Below are positions 1-8,452 of a stretch of DNA of 64,000 nt, in pieces. Under the pieces are notes generated by a model. That model saw only the letters and a list, made by a program, of their open reading frames with translations. It had not been told where the DNA came from and searched no databases. Origin of the DNA: Berkiella_A sp050252335 (GTDB lineage: Bacteria > Pseudomonadota > Gammaproteobacteria > Berkiellales > Berkiellaceae); contig JBFWLB010000003.1 of NCBI GenBank assembly GCA_050252335.1, positions 57,879-121,878 on the forward strand. The letters are read 5' to 3'. Position numbers and translations under genes: made by a program. How positions within the stretch are numbered: position 1 is the stretch's first letter; each line of letters opens with the position of its first letter.

Positions 1-1178
1 CTGCACAGATCCGATGTGCCATGTTTAAAGGCCAACAAAGAGGCATTAACTTTAACATAAAAGATGGTATTGAAGTTTTAGTTGAAGGTACACTGAGTCT
101 GTATACGGATAGAGGCGATTACCAACTCATTGCTAGCAAAATGACCCTATGGGGCGAAGGTCAACTCCAACAAGCCTATGAAGCCCTGAAGCTAAAGTTA
201 CAAACACTAGGCTGGTTTGATCAAAGCCATAAAAAACCCATCCCTCGTTTCCCTAAACATATTGGTATTATCAGCTCTCCAACAGGAGATGCCTTACAAG
301 ATATTTTAAGAATACTCAAACAACGCTATCCTATTGCGCCTATTACTCTTTATCCCACCCAAGTACAAGGCAAAAAATGTGCTGCTGAAATTGCAAAAGC
401 CATTCGTTTAGCCAACAGCCATCAACAAGCAGATGTACTGATTCTTGCAAGAGGTGGTGGCAGCTTAGAAGATCTTTGGGGCTTTAATGAAGAAATTGTT
501 GCAAACGCAATATTTGAAAGCACAATACCACTGGTCACCGGCATCGGTCATGAAATGGATTTTAGCATTGCGGATTTTGTTGCAGATTTGCGAGCACCCA
601 CGCCTACAGCTGCAGCTCAATTTATCACACCAGACCAACAAGAACTCATCGCTGCTTTAGAAGAAAAACAAAGAAGCTTGATACGCGCAATGCAACGCAT
701 GATCGATTTTTCCTATATGAAATTAGATGGCGTGGAAAAAAGATTAGTTCATCCTAAAAATAAAATCGAAAATAATATTGAAAAATTAAAACATTATACA
801 AGGCATTTGCAGCATGCATTGCAGACATGCCTACAACAAGCGCAAAGCAAAGTGAATACTTTAGATCGCGCATTACTTCATCATGCGCCCACTCGGCTCA
901 TTCAGGCTTTATTGGAAAAGATAGCGAATCAAGAAAAATCAATGCGCTATCTCATCCAACATCAGATTAATCAAAAAGAAAAACAGATGGCTCAATACTG
1001 CGAACTCTTAAATTCATTAAGTCCATTGACCACCATGAAAAGAGGCTTTTCAATCACTGCTGACGAGCACAATAAAAACATTCATTCTATTAAGGATTTA
1101 CACCCCGACCAAATCATCATTACAAAAGTGAATGATGGAAAAATTAAAAGTAAAATTATAAAGCTGATAAATGATTAA
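1..1178 (+). CDS. xseA: Exodeoxyribonuclease VII large subunit, 5' end cut by window edge
   Basis: Large subunit of exonuclease VII, which degrades single-stranded DNA to oligonucleotides together with XseB. The reading frame is open from base 3 and already encodes the AQIRCAMF segment of the N-terminal OB-fold, so the true start lies upstream (about 60 residues missing by comparison with E. coli). Visible family motifs are YPTQVQG, the ARGGGSLEDLWGFNEE block, TGIGHEMDFSIADFVADLRAPTPTAAA split over the catalytic domain, and the C-terminal SPLTTMKRGFSI segment. The helical region in between is rich in K and Q, as usual. Confident call. The ATG at base 21 is internal, not a start. Confidence 0.96.
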   Translation, partial: AQIRCAMFKGQQRGINFNIKDGIEVLVEGTLSLYTDRGDYQLIASKMTLWGEGQLQQAYEALKLKLQTLGWFDQSHKKPIPRFPKHIGIISSPTGDALQDILRILKQRYPIAPITLYPTQVQGKKCAAEIAKAIRLANSHQQADVLILARGGGSLEDLWGFNEEIVANAIFESTIPLVTGIGHEMDFSIADFVADLRAPTPTAAAQFITPDQQELIAALEEKQRSLIRAMQRMIDFSYMKLDGVEKRLVHPKNKIENNIEKLKHYTRHLQHALQTCLQQAQSKVNTLDRALLHHAPTRLIQALLEKIANQEKSMRYLIQHQINQKEKQMAQYCELLNSLSPLTTMKRGFSITADEHNKNIHSIKDLHPDQIIITKVNDGKIKSKIIKLIND

Positions 1179-1188
1179 CTTTATCAAT

Positions 1189-1336
1189 TACAGTCACAGC
1201 ACATGAGTTTTACCCGCAAGGGGCACAATGTCGGGTAGGCGTCAAGCCTCGAGCAACCGGAGTGTACACAAAAGTACATGAGGATTGCGAGATGGCGAAG
1301 ACAACACCCCCGAAAACTCATGTGTGAAGACTATAT
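1189..1336. repeat. Dispersed palindromic repeat family A, copy 1
   Basis: Shares long blocks with 15536-15666, including GAGCAACCGGAGTGTACA, ACATGAGGATTGCGAGA and GACAACACCCCCGAAAA. The ends are inverted (CAGCACATGAGTTTT against AAAACTCATGTGTGA). An inner pair, TCGGGTAGGCGTC against GGCGAAGACAACACCCCCGA, can extend the hairpin, with a GTAC...GTAC apex. This copy has about 19 extra bases (ACCCGCAAGGGGCACAATG) in the left arm. It abuts the 3' end of the DUF2235 pseudogene. Nature unknown: non-autonomous element or mobile structured RNA. Confidence 0.8.
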
Positions 1337-2543
1337 TTATTTTTTGGCACTTCTTAATTTTTTCCGATACACTTCTGATAGCTCCTCCTGTTTAGGCAAA
1401 GGAGCTGTGCTCGCAGAAGACTGAGACTTACTAAAGCGCAGTACCTTAGCCATTTTATTTGCGGGTTGCTGTAATGAATCCCACAATTGCAGTACACGCT
1501 GATCAGAATAATTTTCTATCTCACTATTTTCTTTTAAAACACGAAATTCTTTCAATTTTCTAATTGCTTCTGGGCGATAATAACTATCGACACGCATCCT
1601 GCGAATAACACTTTCCGCAATAAGTGGTGGAACGTTTGTTTGTTTAGCATTTTTTTGCACATAAATCTTTCGGAGGCCTCTTTGCGTTTCTGGCAATAAT
1701 TCCCAACGCGGCGTTTGAACAGTGCCAAGCGGATATTCTAATGCATCGGCACTAAAATATTTTTGTAGAAAGCGATTACAAAAACGTAATCCATTTTGAA
1801 TGGCTTTCCTCATTATATAGCGCAATGGTTTTTCATCAGAGAGCACTTCATTTACTTGAGAGGGTGCATAGCCACCACCGACACTGGAATGATCTCCATC
1901 AAACCACACCTCTTCTGTAAAATTTTTTTTTGTAATCAATCAGCTTAGGTGTAAAAGGATCACGTTGTTCATCTACGGAAAGTGCGTGGTAGGCTTTTGT
2001 ATTTTCCGGTATCTGAAAATCCCAACCTGGATCAATTTGCTGATTATAGATCCCAAATTTAGTGAGCAACCAGATATCAAAGGGAATGCCAAAAGCGGCA
2101 ACGGTATCAAACAAATATTCTGCATCTACTCTCACATTCAAATTTATTTCTAAACGAGTAGATAGATCTCTTAGCAATCGACCATTAATATAGTTGATAA
2201 CAAAATGCCTCACTAATGCAGCACCTCTGTTAAATCCATTCACAGAGAAATGCAAAGTGTCATTTGGTTTTATTTTCCCATCTGCAATCGCTTTTCTTAA
2301 GGTGCGCATCAACTCTCTATAGGCTCTGAACATTACTCAACTACCACCCCAACCTGTTAATTGCGCAAACCAGCTAATGAGTTTCCCCCATTGCTTATTA
2401 TTCCCAATACCATCTCTATAAATCACAAACTGTTTATCATCATTTATTAAGCCATCACGCATCTTAACCACATTTGTAACGGCGGGATCATCTGCATGAT
2501 TGCCTGTACCATTAAATAAAACTACAAAATGAATATCAGCCAT
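1337..2543 (-). pseudogene. DUF2235 alpha/beta-hydrolase (Tle1-like), broken
   Basis: Three consecutive minus-strand pieces together make one DUF2235 hydrolase, a family that includes T6SS phospholipase effectors. Piece 1 (2337-2543) has the FNGTGN start and the YRDGIGN motif. Piece 2 (1899-2333) has the nucleophile elbow and ALSVDEQRDPF. Piece 3 (1337-1939) has EVWFDGDHSSVGGGY with the catalytic-His region. Pieces 1 and 2 are in the same frame, separated by an in-frame TGA at 2337-2339. Pieces 2 and 3 are in different frames, joined at a run of nine A (plus-strand T9 at 1923-1931); eight A would restore the frame. The elbow reads GFNRGA where the family has GFSRGA, so the catalytic Ser is Asn. 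Three independent lesions argue for genuine decay. Confidence 0.85.
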
Positions 2544-2797
2544 ATGCTACTCCTTGCAACACAGAAAAAATACTAAACACTACTCCAAACATGCCTCATC
2601 ATCCTAACATTCTCACAAAGCAAAATCCGCAATATATTCAGGACAGCCATAAATATATCAGAATATATAGGACAGCCAATAGTCAATCTCTATTTATCAA
2701 AATAGTCATACAATGCTGATACACAAATTAATTGAATTTCAAAAAAATCAAAATTAGATAGTTTTTATATTTTGGAGTTATAAATGGGGGGGGGGAA
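2544..2797. other. AT-rich intergenic stretch with AGGACAGCCA pair and G10 run
   Basis: No gene seen. It holds two AGGACAGCCA motifs (2640-2649 and 2669-2678) next to the RAYT transposase. A run of ten G at 2786-2795, very unusual in this AT-rich DNA, lies just beyond the transposase stop codon. Confidence 0.6.
2639..2678. repeat. Two REP-like AGGACAGCCA motifs at the 3' side of the RAYT gene
   Basis: Two direct copies separated by an AT-rich spacer. The same word with a variable base (AGGACAnCCA) recurs in opposite orientation on the other side of the transposase (3884-3897) and three times at 22995-23097. They are candidate substrates of the RAYT protein; that link is inferred from sequence similarity and position only. 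Confidence 0.5.
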
Positions 2798-3817
2798 TTA
2801 AGCTACAGCGAGGGGATTATTGTATATTTTCTTTGCTTGTGTAATACCTTTCAAACCTTTCTTCCCCTCTTTGCCAAAATTAAGCAATAAAATCTCACTG
2901 CCTATGGCATGAGAGAAATTTTTTCCTAAATTTTTGACTAATGAGATCCAATGTGTCGGTTTGAATTGTAATCTACTTAAAATAGGGGCTAGATGCTCAG
3001 GAATAGATCCTGCTTCTTTATCATCGCGAATTATTCTGCCTGTATAGTCCACGAGCTCTAAATAATCGACAAGTTTGAAATTAATGGCATGAGAATGATG
3101 TTTTGAAATATTGGCAAAGGGCACCAAAGATTTGGGTTGCGCAAGATTATTATATACCTCTGCTCTTTCGCGCTTTTGTTGCTTGACAGATTTTGGTTTG
3201 TTGATTTTTAATTGCTTAGCAATATGCTGAATACGCTCATAAATAGAGGTAAATTCTGATTCTTCCGGTGTTTTAACAATCCCCGCTCTCACTGGATTTA
3301 AATCAACATAAACCATTGCACTTAAAAGTGCTCCTTCATCTAAGAGTGCTTGAGATTTAAAGCGCCCTTCCCAGAATCGCCCTGCAGTATCATCTTCTTC
3401 ATTTACATCTCGAGCAATTTTTTCATTTAAACAACGCATGAACCAGCTAATGCTTGTTAAGCGCTCTTTCCAAAGCTGAATTCTTTGCTTTAAATGTTTA
3501 TTTTCTTTTGCATCTTTCGGGAAAATAGCAGACCAGCGATGAATGATTTCTTCCTCTGACCAATTTTCAGCCACTTTATCTTCTACATATAAAACAACAT
3601 GATAATGATTACTCATAATGGCATAGGCACATATTTTGATAGCAAAGATATCGGCTAAATATTTTAATCGATCGACTATCCATGCTTTTCTATGAGAATA
3701 ATCGGTTTGAGTGAGTTCATCGAAACCACAGAGGAAACTACGACGCACACATCGATTCATAACGTGATAATACGGCGTTGCATTTAAATCGATTTGTTCT
3801 GAACGAGCTAAAGTCAT
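2798..3817 (-). CDS. IS200-like / REP-associated tyrosine transposase (RAYT, Y1_Tnp)
   Basis: Single-strand DNA transposase of the HUH Y1 family. The N-terminus has TPYYHVMNRCVRRSFLCG. The metal-binding HUH motif is HYH in the segment AIMSNHYHVVL (about residues 69-79). The ARDVNEEDDTAGRFWEGRFKSQ region and VYVDLNPVRAG match the RAYT consensus. At 339 residues it is longer than simple IS200 TnpA (about 150) and fits RAYT-type proteins, which act on REP hairpins. It starts at an ATG and lies between the decayed DUF2235 gene and the peptide ABC operon. Flanking AGGACAnCCA motifs may be its target repeats. It appears intact. Confidence 0.9.
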   Translation of the reverse strand: MTLARSEQIDLNATPYYHVMNRCVRRSFLCGFDELTQTDYSHRKAWIVDRLKYLADIFAIKICAYAIMSNHYHVVLYVEDKVAENWSEEEIIHRWSAIFPKDAKENKHLKQRIQLWKERLTSISWFMRCLNEKIARDVNEEDDTAGRFWEGRFKSQALLDEGALLSAMVYVDLNPVRAGIVKTPEESEFTSIYERIQHIAKQLKINKPKSVKQQKRERAEVYNNLAQPKSLVPFANISKHHSHAINFKLVDYLELVDYTGRIIRDDKEAGSIPEHLAPILSRLQFKPTHWISLVKNLGKNFSHAIGSEILLLNFGKEGKKGLKGITQAKKIYNNPLAVA

Positions 3818-3883
3818 AACTTAGATAATATCCCTTTTACTGATAGCAATATTATCGTTAATCATTTAAGTTAATCAACCTAT

Positions 3884-3897
3884 TGTGGATGTCCTGG
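3884..3897. repeat. REP-like motif upstream of the RAYT gene (inverted)
   Basis: TGTGGATGTCCTGG is the reverse complement of an AGGACATCCA word and is followed by AAAT. It resembles GTGGGTGTCCTAGAAA, the reverse complement of the motifs near 23040-23097. Together with 2639-2678 it brackets the transposase in inverted orientation. Confidence 0.45.
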
Positions 3898-3937
3898 AAA
3901 TGATGGAAATGGAATTCTGTCTCAAGAAAGAATATAC

Positions 3938-6019
3938 CTAGACAGACTGACCATTCGTTTTCTCTTTTATCGATTCATCTTGATATAAATAACATCTAAC
4001 ACGCTGTTTATGATCGGGATTGTACTCTGCCGGATACGTACTTTCACAAATATTCATTTTATGAGGGCAGCGTGGAGCAAAATGGCAACCTCGAGGTGGA
4101 TTGAGTACAGAGGGGATTTCACCTTTAGGTGGCTGAAAACCTTTTTGATCATGGGATATAGAAGGAATAGATTCTATTAAAGCTTGTGTATACGGATGCT
4201 TAGGTTGATTTAAGATCTCATCGACAGTACCATATTCAACGATTTTTCCTAAATACATAACCGCGACATGATGCGCAATATAACGCACAACATTTAAATT
4301 ATGTGTAATAAACAGATAGCTCATGCCCAATTCGTTTTGCAAATTTTTGAGTAAATTTAAAATTTGCGCTTGTACAGAGACATCTAAAGCGCTGGTAGGC
4401 TCATCACAAACAATCAACTTTGGCCCTACACTTAATGCACGTGCAATAGCAATACGCTGTCTTTGTCCACCTGAAAACTCAAAAGGATAGCGCCATTTCA
4501 TCTCTGGCATTAAACCAACTTGCTCAAGTAATACGTTGATTCTATCTTCTCTCTCTTGTTTATTACTTCCTACTTTCAAAGAAATCATCCCCTCTTCTAA
4601 AATATCATGTACCCGCATTTTAGGATTCATAGAAGAGAAAGGATCTTGGAAGATCATCTGCATATCAGCACGTTTTTTTCTTAATCGACGGCCGCTCAGT
4701 TTTAGAAGATCAACCCCATCAAAAACAAACTTACCCTCTGCATCTGTCAGTCTTATCATTGCTTTACCCACCGAGGTTTTACCACAACCAGACTCACCGA
4801 CCAATGCCAATGTTTGACCTTCATGAAGCGACAATGTAATACCATCCACCGCGCGAACATGACCAACGGTTCTTTTAAAAATACCTTTTCGAATTGGGTA
4901 ATATACTTTAAAATCACTTAATTCAATAAACGGTGTTTCATCCATTGCAGACTCATATAAAGTTTCATCTGTACTGATAGTCATTTCCTCTTTTTCAAAC
5001 TGCTCAATTCTAAAGTTCCTAGGATATTTCTTAAGAAGCTCAGTATCATACCAATGACAACGAACTTGCTGTTTGTTATTGAGCATGAGCCAGTCCGGCA
5101 TTGACTCTTCACAGGCCTTAAATTGCACAGGACATCTAGATTTAAACCTACATAATGAAAATGGTTTATCTAAAGTAGGAACCTGTCCAGAAATAACTGC
5201 TAAAGATTCATGTTTATTTGTTTTTTCAGGCAATGCTTTTAATAATTTTTGACTATAGGGATGCAATGTTTGTGCAAAAAAAGTTTCTGCTGGAGATTGT
5301 TCAATGATATGACCAGCATACATCACTGCAACTTTATCGGCCATCTGCGAAACAACGCCCAAATCATGGGTAATCAAAAGTATTGCCATATGATGCATTT
5401 GGTTTAATGATTGAATTAAATGGAGTACTTGTGCCTGAGTCGTCACATCTAATGCTGTGGTTGGCTCATCCGCAATTAACAAGTCTGGCTTTTTGGCCAG
5501 TGCCATGGCAATGACCACTCTTTGCTTCATGCCACCAGAGAGTTGATGAGGGTACTCTTTAAAAATTCTTTTGGGATCTGGAATGCGGACTTGGGCTAAT
5601 AAAGTATAAGCTTGCTCAGACATTTGTGCATATTTCAACTTATGATTAGATTCATAGGCAATAGCCTCAATGATTTGTTCGCCAATTGTCAAAACAGGAT
5701 TAAGTGCAGCCATTGGATCTTGAAAAATAAAGCCTATTTTTTTGCTGCGTATTTTTTTCATCTCATATTCTGATAGCTGATGCAAAGGGATATCATCTAA
5801 CCAGATCTCACTACCTTCCATCATACTTGCATTGGTAGGTAATAAACGTGTAATAGCCATGGCCGTCATTGATTTGCCACAACCTGATTCACCCACAAGT
5901 GCAAATATTTCTCCTGCATTAATGCTTAGGTTAACGCCATCTGCCGCATAAACCCAGCCATTTTCAACACGTAGTCTTACTTGTAAATTTTTAACCGTTA
6001 AAATAGGCCCTGCTTTCAT
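3938..6019 (-). CDS. yejF: Fused double ATPase of peptide/microcin-C-type ABC importer
   Basis: One polypeptide with two complete ABC ATPase domains, like E. coli YejF or a DppD-DppF fusion. The N-terminal half has Walker A GESGCGKS, signature LSGGMKQR and Walker B LLIADEPT. The C-terminal half has Walker A GESGCGKT, signature FSGGQRQR and LIVCDEPTSALD. Each half ends in an oligopeptide-transporter C-terminal segment with clustered Cys (for example CHFAPRCPHKMNIC). It energises the two permeases encoded immediately upstream; its ATG overlaps the permease stop by 4 bp (ATGA), so translation is probably coupled. Last gene of the minus-strand operon. The exact substrate (oligopeptides, murein peptides or microcin-like compounds) is not deducible. 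Confidence 0.92.
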   Translation of the reverse strand: MKAGPILTVKNLQVRLRVENGWVYAADGVNLSINAGEIFALVGESGCGKSMTAMAITRLLPTNASMMEGSEIWLDDIPLHQLSEYEMKKIRSKKIGFIFQDPMAALNPVLTIGEQIIEAIAYESNHKLKYAQMSEQAYTLLAQVRIPDPKRIFKEYPHQLSGGMKQRVVIAMALAKKPDLLIADEPTTALDVTTQAQVLHLIQSLNQMHHMAILLITHDLGVVSQMADKVAVMYAGHIIEQSPAETFFAQTLHPYSQKLLKALPEKTNKHESLAVISGQVPTLDKPFSLCRFKSRCPVQFKACEESMPDWLMLNNKQQVRCHWYDTELLKKYPRNFRIEQFEKEEMTISTDETLYESAMDETPFIELSDFKVYYPIRKGIFKRTVGHVRAVDGITLSLHEGQTLALVGESGCGKTSVGKAMIRLTDAEGKFVFDGVDLLKLSGRRLRKKRADMQMIFQDPFSSMNPKMRVHDILEEGMISLKVGSNKQEREDRINVLLEQVGLMPEMKWRYPFEFSGGQRQRIAIARALSVGPKLIVCDEPTSALDVSVQAQILNLLKNLQNELGMSYLFITHNLNVVRYIAHHVAVMYLGKIVEYGTVDEILNQPKHPYTQALIESIPSISHDQKGFQPPKGEIPSVLNPPRGCHFAPRCPHKMNICESTYPAEYNPDHKQRVRCYLYQDESIKEKTNGQSV

Positions 6020-7416
6020 TTGCCCCCCGTGAACTGTGTACGTGGATCAAAAGCATCTCTTAATGCGTCAGAAAAGATATTGGCAGATAAAACTAAGATA
6101 AACATAAAGATAAAAGCAGAGCATAAACTCCACCAGACCATGGGCATGCGCGCCATTTCTAAGCGTGCACCATTTATCATAGTACCCCAACTGTATGTGC
6201 TCGGATCAACACCAACACCAACATAAGATAAAACTGCCTCAGCAAGCACCAAACCACTGAAGTCCAAGGCAACCGCAATGAGGATAATATGCATCACATT
6301 TGGAATAATATGTTTAGAAATAATAGAAAAATGCTTCAAGCCTAGCGATCTTGCTGCTTGTACATACTCAATTTCCCTTAACTTTAAAGCCTCACCGCGC
6401 AACAATCTACACAACCCTGTCCAACTTGTAATACCAAGAATAACGCATAACGCTAATAAACGAGCATCAGAACGCTCACTCATGGTTTGAAACCATGCTT
6501 CATGCCTTGCCATCACAACTTGAAGCGTTAAAACAGCTGCTGCAATTAATAAAACACCAGGAATTGAACTTAAGGTGGTATAACTATATTGAATCACATC
6601 ATCTATCCATCCAAGAAAATACCCGGCCATTACTCCCAGTAATGTTGCAAATGGCAACATAATCAAAGTAGTTAAAGTACCAATAATAAGACCCGTGCGA
6701 ATGCTCTTCATACTTTGATAAAAAACATCTTCCCCAACTTTACTTGTACCCAAGATGTGATACAACGGCATAAGCTCTTGCACAAGCAATATGATGAATA
6801 TCGTCAAAAACAGTAAAAAATAAAAGGTTTTAAAGGGAAATTCTTGTGTGCCTTTGCTAAGAGATATCACAAAAGCCTCAAAACTAATTTTTTGCTTTCT
6901 GGAAAAATAAACAGATAACCCGACAAAAACCGTAATACCTAATATTAAAGATTGCAGAAAAATAGTTTGCACCCTATTTTTAATATCTTGCATTTTTAAA
7001 TCAGGATTTTCTAAATGAATACCTCCATATTGCAAGCGTGGAAATTCCCTAACGATCTCACCCTGCTCATCTATAATACTTTCTTTAGTATAAGCGTGTG
7101 TTGCAAAGGGAGCAGAATAGGTTTTTTCAGAATGCGTCAGCGCTGGCTTTAAAATAATATCTAGCAGACTAATAATACTATTGGGATATTCTTTTTGTAT
7201 TGTGCTATCTGTTATCTCAAAATGTACAGAATCCAAAGTACCAATAGCAACATAGATACATAATATAAAAATAGCCATACAATTGAGTGGCTTCATGATT
7301 ACACTTCTCATTTGCTGGCGCAGTACCGGACTTTTCAATACCTTATAAACAAATGCCAAAAGCATGAAGAGCAGAATATAAAGTAGAACATCTGTCCATA
7401 AGCTAAACCATTTCAT
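6016..7416 (-). CDS. yejE: ABC importer permease, DppC/YejE type, with long N-terminal extension
   Basis: Inner-membrane permease subunit of the peptide importer. The binding-protein-dependent transport fold is in the C-terminal 270 residues: the EAA loop region reads EYVQAARSLGLKHFSIISKHIIPNV, split here as EYVQAARSLG and LKHFSIISKHIIPN. The SYVGVGVDPSTYSWGTMI ending is typical of DppC. At 466 residues it is longer than usual (about 300-340). The first 220 residues carry extra hydrophobic segments (about 8-27, 40-60, 150-170 and 198-220) and a periplasmic-looking section between the second and third. It follows the DppB-type gene by 36 bp and overlaps the ATPase gene by 4 bp. Confidence 0.88.
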   Translation of the reverse strand: MKWFSLWTDVLLYILLFMLLAFVYKVLKSPVLRQQMRSVIMKPLNCMAIFILCIYVAIGTLDSVHFEITDSTIQKEYPNSIISLLDIILKPALTHSEKTYSAPFATHAYTKESIIDEQGEIVREFPRLQYGGIHLENPDLKMQDIKNRVQTIFLQSLILGITVFVGLSVYFSRKQKISFEAFVISLSKGTQEFPFKTFYFLLFLTIFIILLVQELMPLYHILGTSKVGEDVFYQSMKSIRTGLIIGTLTTLIMLPFATLLGVMAGYFLGWIDDVIQYSYTTLSSIPGVLLIAAAVLTLQVVMARHEAWFQTMSERSDARLLALCVILGITSWTGLCRLLRGEALKLREIEYVQAARSLGLKHFSIISKHIIPNVMHIILIAVALDFSGLVLAEAVLSYVGVGVDPSTYSWGTMINGARLEMARMPMVWWSLCSAFIFMFILVLSANIFSDALRDAFDPRTQFTGGK

Positions 7417-7452
7417 ATATTTCCCTGTTATCTTCCTTTCAGGATTAGACCG

Positions 7453-8430
7453 TTAATTAAAACGGACTCTTGGATCCACTATTGTGTATGAAATATCTGT
7501 CAATATGAGTCCAATGACATACAAAAATGCGCCTAAAAATACCATAGAGCGAACGATTGCAAAATCTTGCTGCTGAATGGCATCAATGGTGTAGCTCCCT
7601 AAACCAGGTATACCAAAAAACGATTCTGTTAATAAACTACCCATAAAAAGTAAGGGTAGTAACACCACTACCCCGGTTAAAATGGGAATAAGGGCATTTG
7701 GCAAAACATGCTTAAACAAAACACTTAATTCTGATAATCCCTTGCTGCGCGCCATTTTGACATATTCTTTATTTACTTCTTCAATAAATAATGTTCGATA
7801 CCAACGCGTACCAGAACCAATGCCTCCAATAACGCCAATAATAACGGGTAAGAATAAAAATTTTGCTAGATTCCAATCAGGTAAATAGCCAGAAATAGGA
7901 ACCCATTTAAGTACTTTTGATAAAAAATATTGGCCGCCCACAATGTAGAACAGCAAAGACACAGACATCATCATAACGCATATAATAATACCTAAAGTAT
8001 CCAGATAACTACCCCTAAAAAAGACTATCAATAATGCAAAACTAATATTGATAAGCAAGCCTAATATCAATGAAGGTATTGCAATTGCAAGACTTGGCCA
8101 CATACGTTGCATAATGTCAGTGCTGATATCACGACCAGAATCAGAACGACCAAAATCAAAAACAAAGAGCTTAAGTGATTTTTCAAAAAAAATTGTTTCT
8201 GTAAACCGCTGTACACCAGAGGATTCTGCATTATAAAACAATGGATTGTCATAACCATGATGCCGCTTCCAATTTTCCACATCCGTTTGCGAGACATGTT
8301 TATGTCCAAGATGCATCCGTGCAATATCATCTGGCGTATTCACAATAAAAAAGAGTGCAAAAATGATAATATTAATACCTATTAAAATAGGCATCATGTA
8401 CATCAATCGTCTTAGAATATAGCTAATCAT
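7453..8430 (-). CDS. yejB: ABC importer permease, DppB/YejB type
   Basis: First permease subunit of the peptide importer. It begins MISYILRRLMYMMPILIGIN, the classic DppB/OppB N-terminal membrane segment. It has the EAA-type loop EYVKMARSKGLSELSVLFKH with VLPNALIPILT after it, and ends IGLILTDISYTIVDPRVRF, which is typical of the family. At 325 residues it is of normal length. It is 22 bp downstream of the binding-protein gene and 36 bp upstream of the second permease, so it belongs to one transcript. Confidence 0.92.
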   Translation of the reverse strand: MISYILRRLMYMMPILIGINIIIFALFFIVNTPDDIARMHLGHKHVSQTDVENWKRHHGYDNPLFYNAESSGVQRFTETIFFEKSLKLFVFDFGRSDSGRDISTDIMQRMWPSLAIAIPSLILGLLINISFALLIVFFRGSYLDTLGIIICVMMMSVSLLFYIVGGQYFLSKVLKWVPISGYLPDWNLAKFLFLPVIIGVIGGIGSGTRWYRTLFIEEVNKEYVKMARSKGLSELSVLFKHVLPNALIPILTGVVVLLPLLFMGSLLTESFFGIPGLGSYTIDAIQQQDFAIVRSMVFLGAFLYVIGLILTDISYTIVDPRVRFN

Positions 8431-8452
8431 CGCGTGATCCTATCCTTTCTAA

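Noticed and set aside
2337..2339. In-frame TGA in the DUF2235 gene as a selenocysteine codon
   Set aside because: It is not at a catalytic position, no SECIS-like structure is evident, and the same gene has a frameshift and a mutated nucleophile, so simple decay is more likely.
2786..2795. G10 run as a phase-variation tract controlling the transposase
   Set aside because: It lies after the transposase stop codon and outside any recognised promoter, so a switching role is unsupported. Its length may also be unreliable.
4536..4817. 93-codon plus-strand frame inside the double ATPase gene
   Set aside because: Antisense shadow of a highly conserved ABC domain, with no ribosome-binding site.
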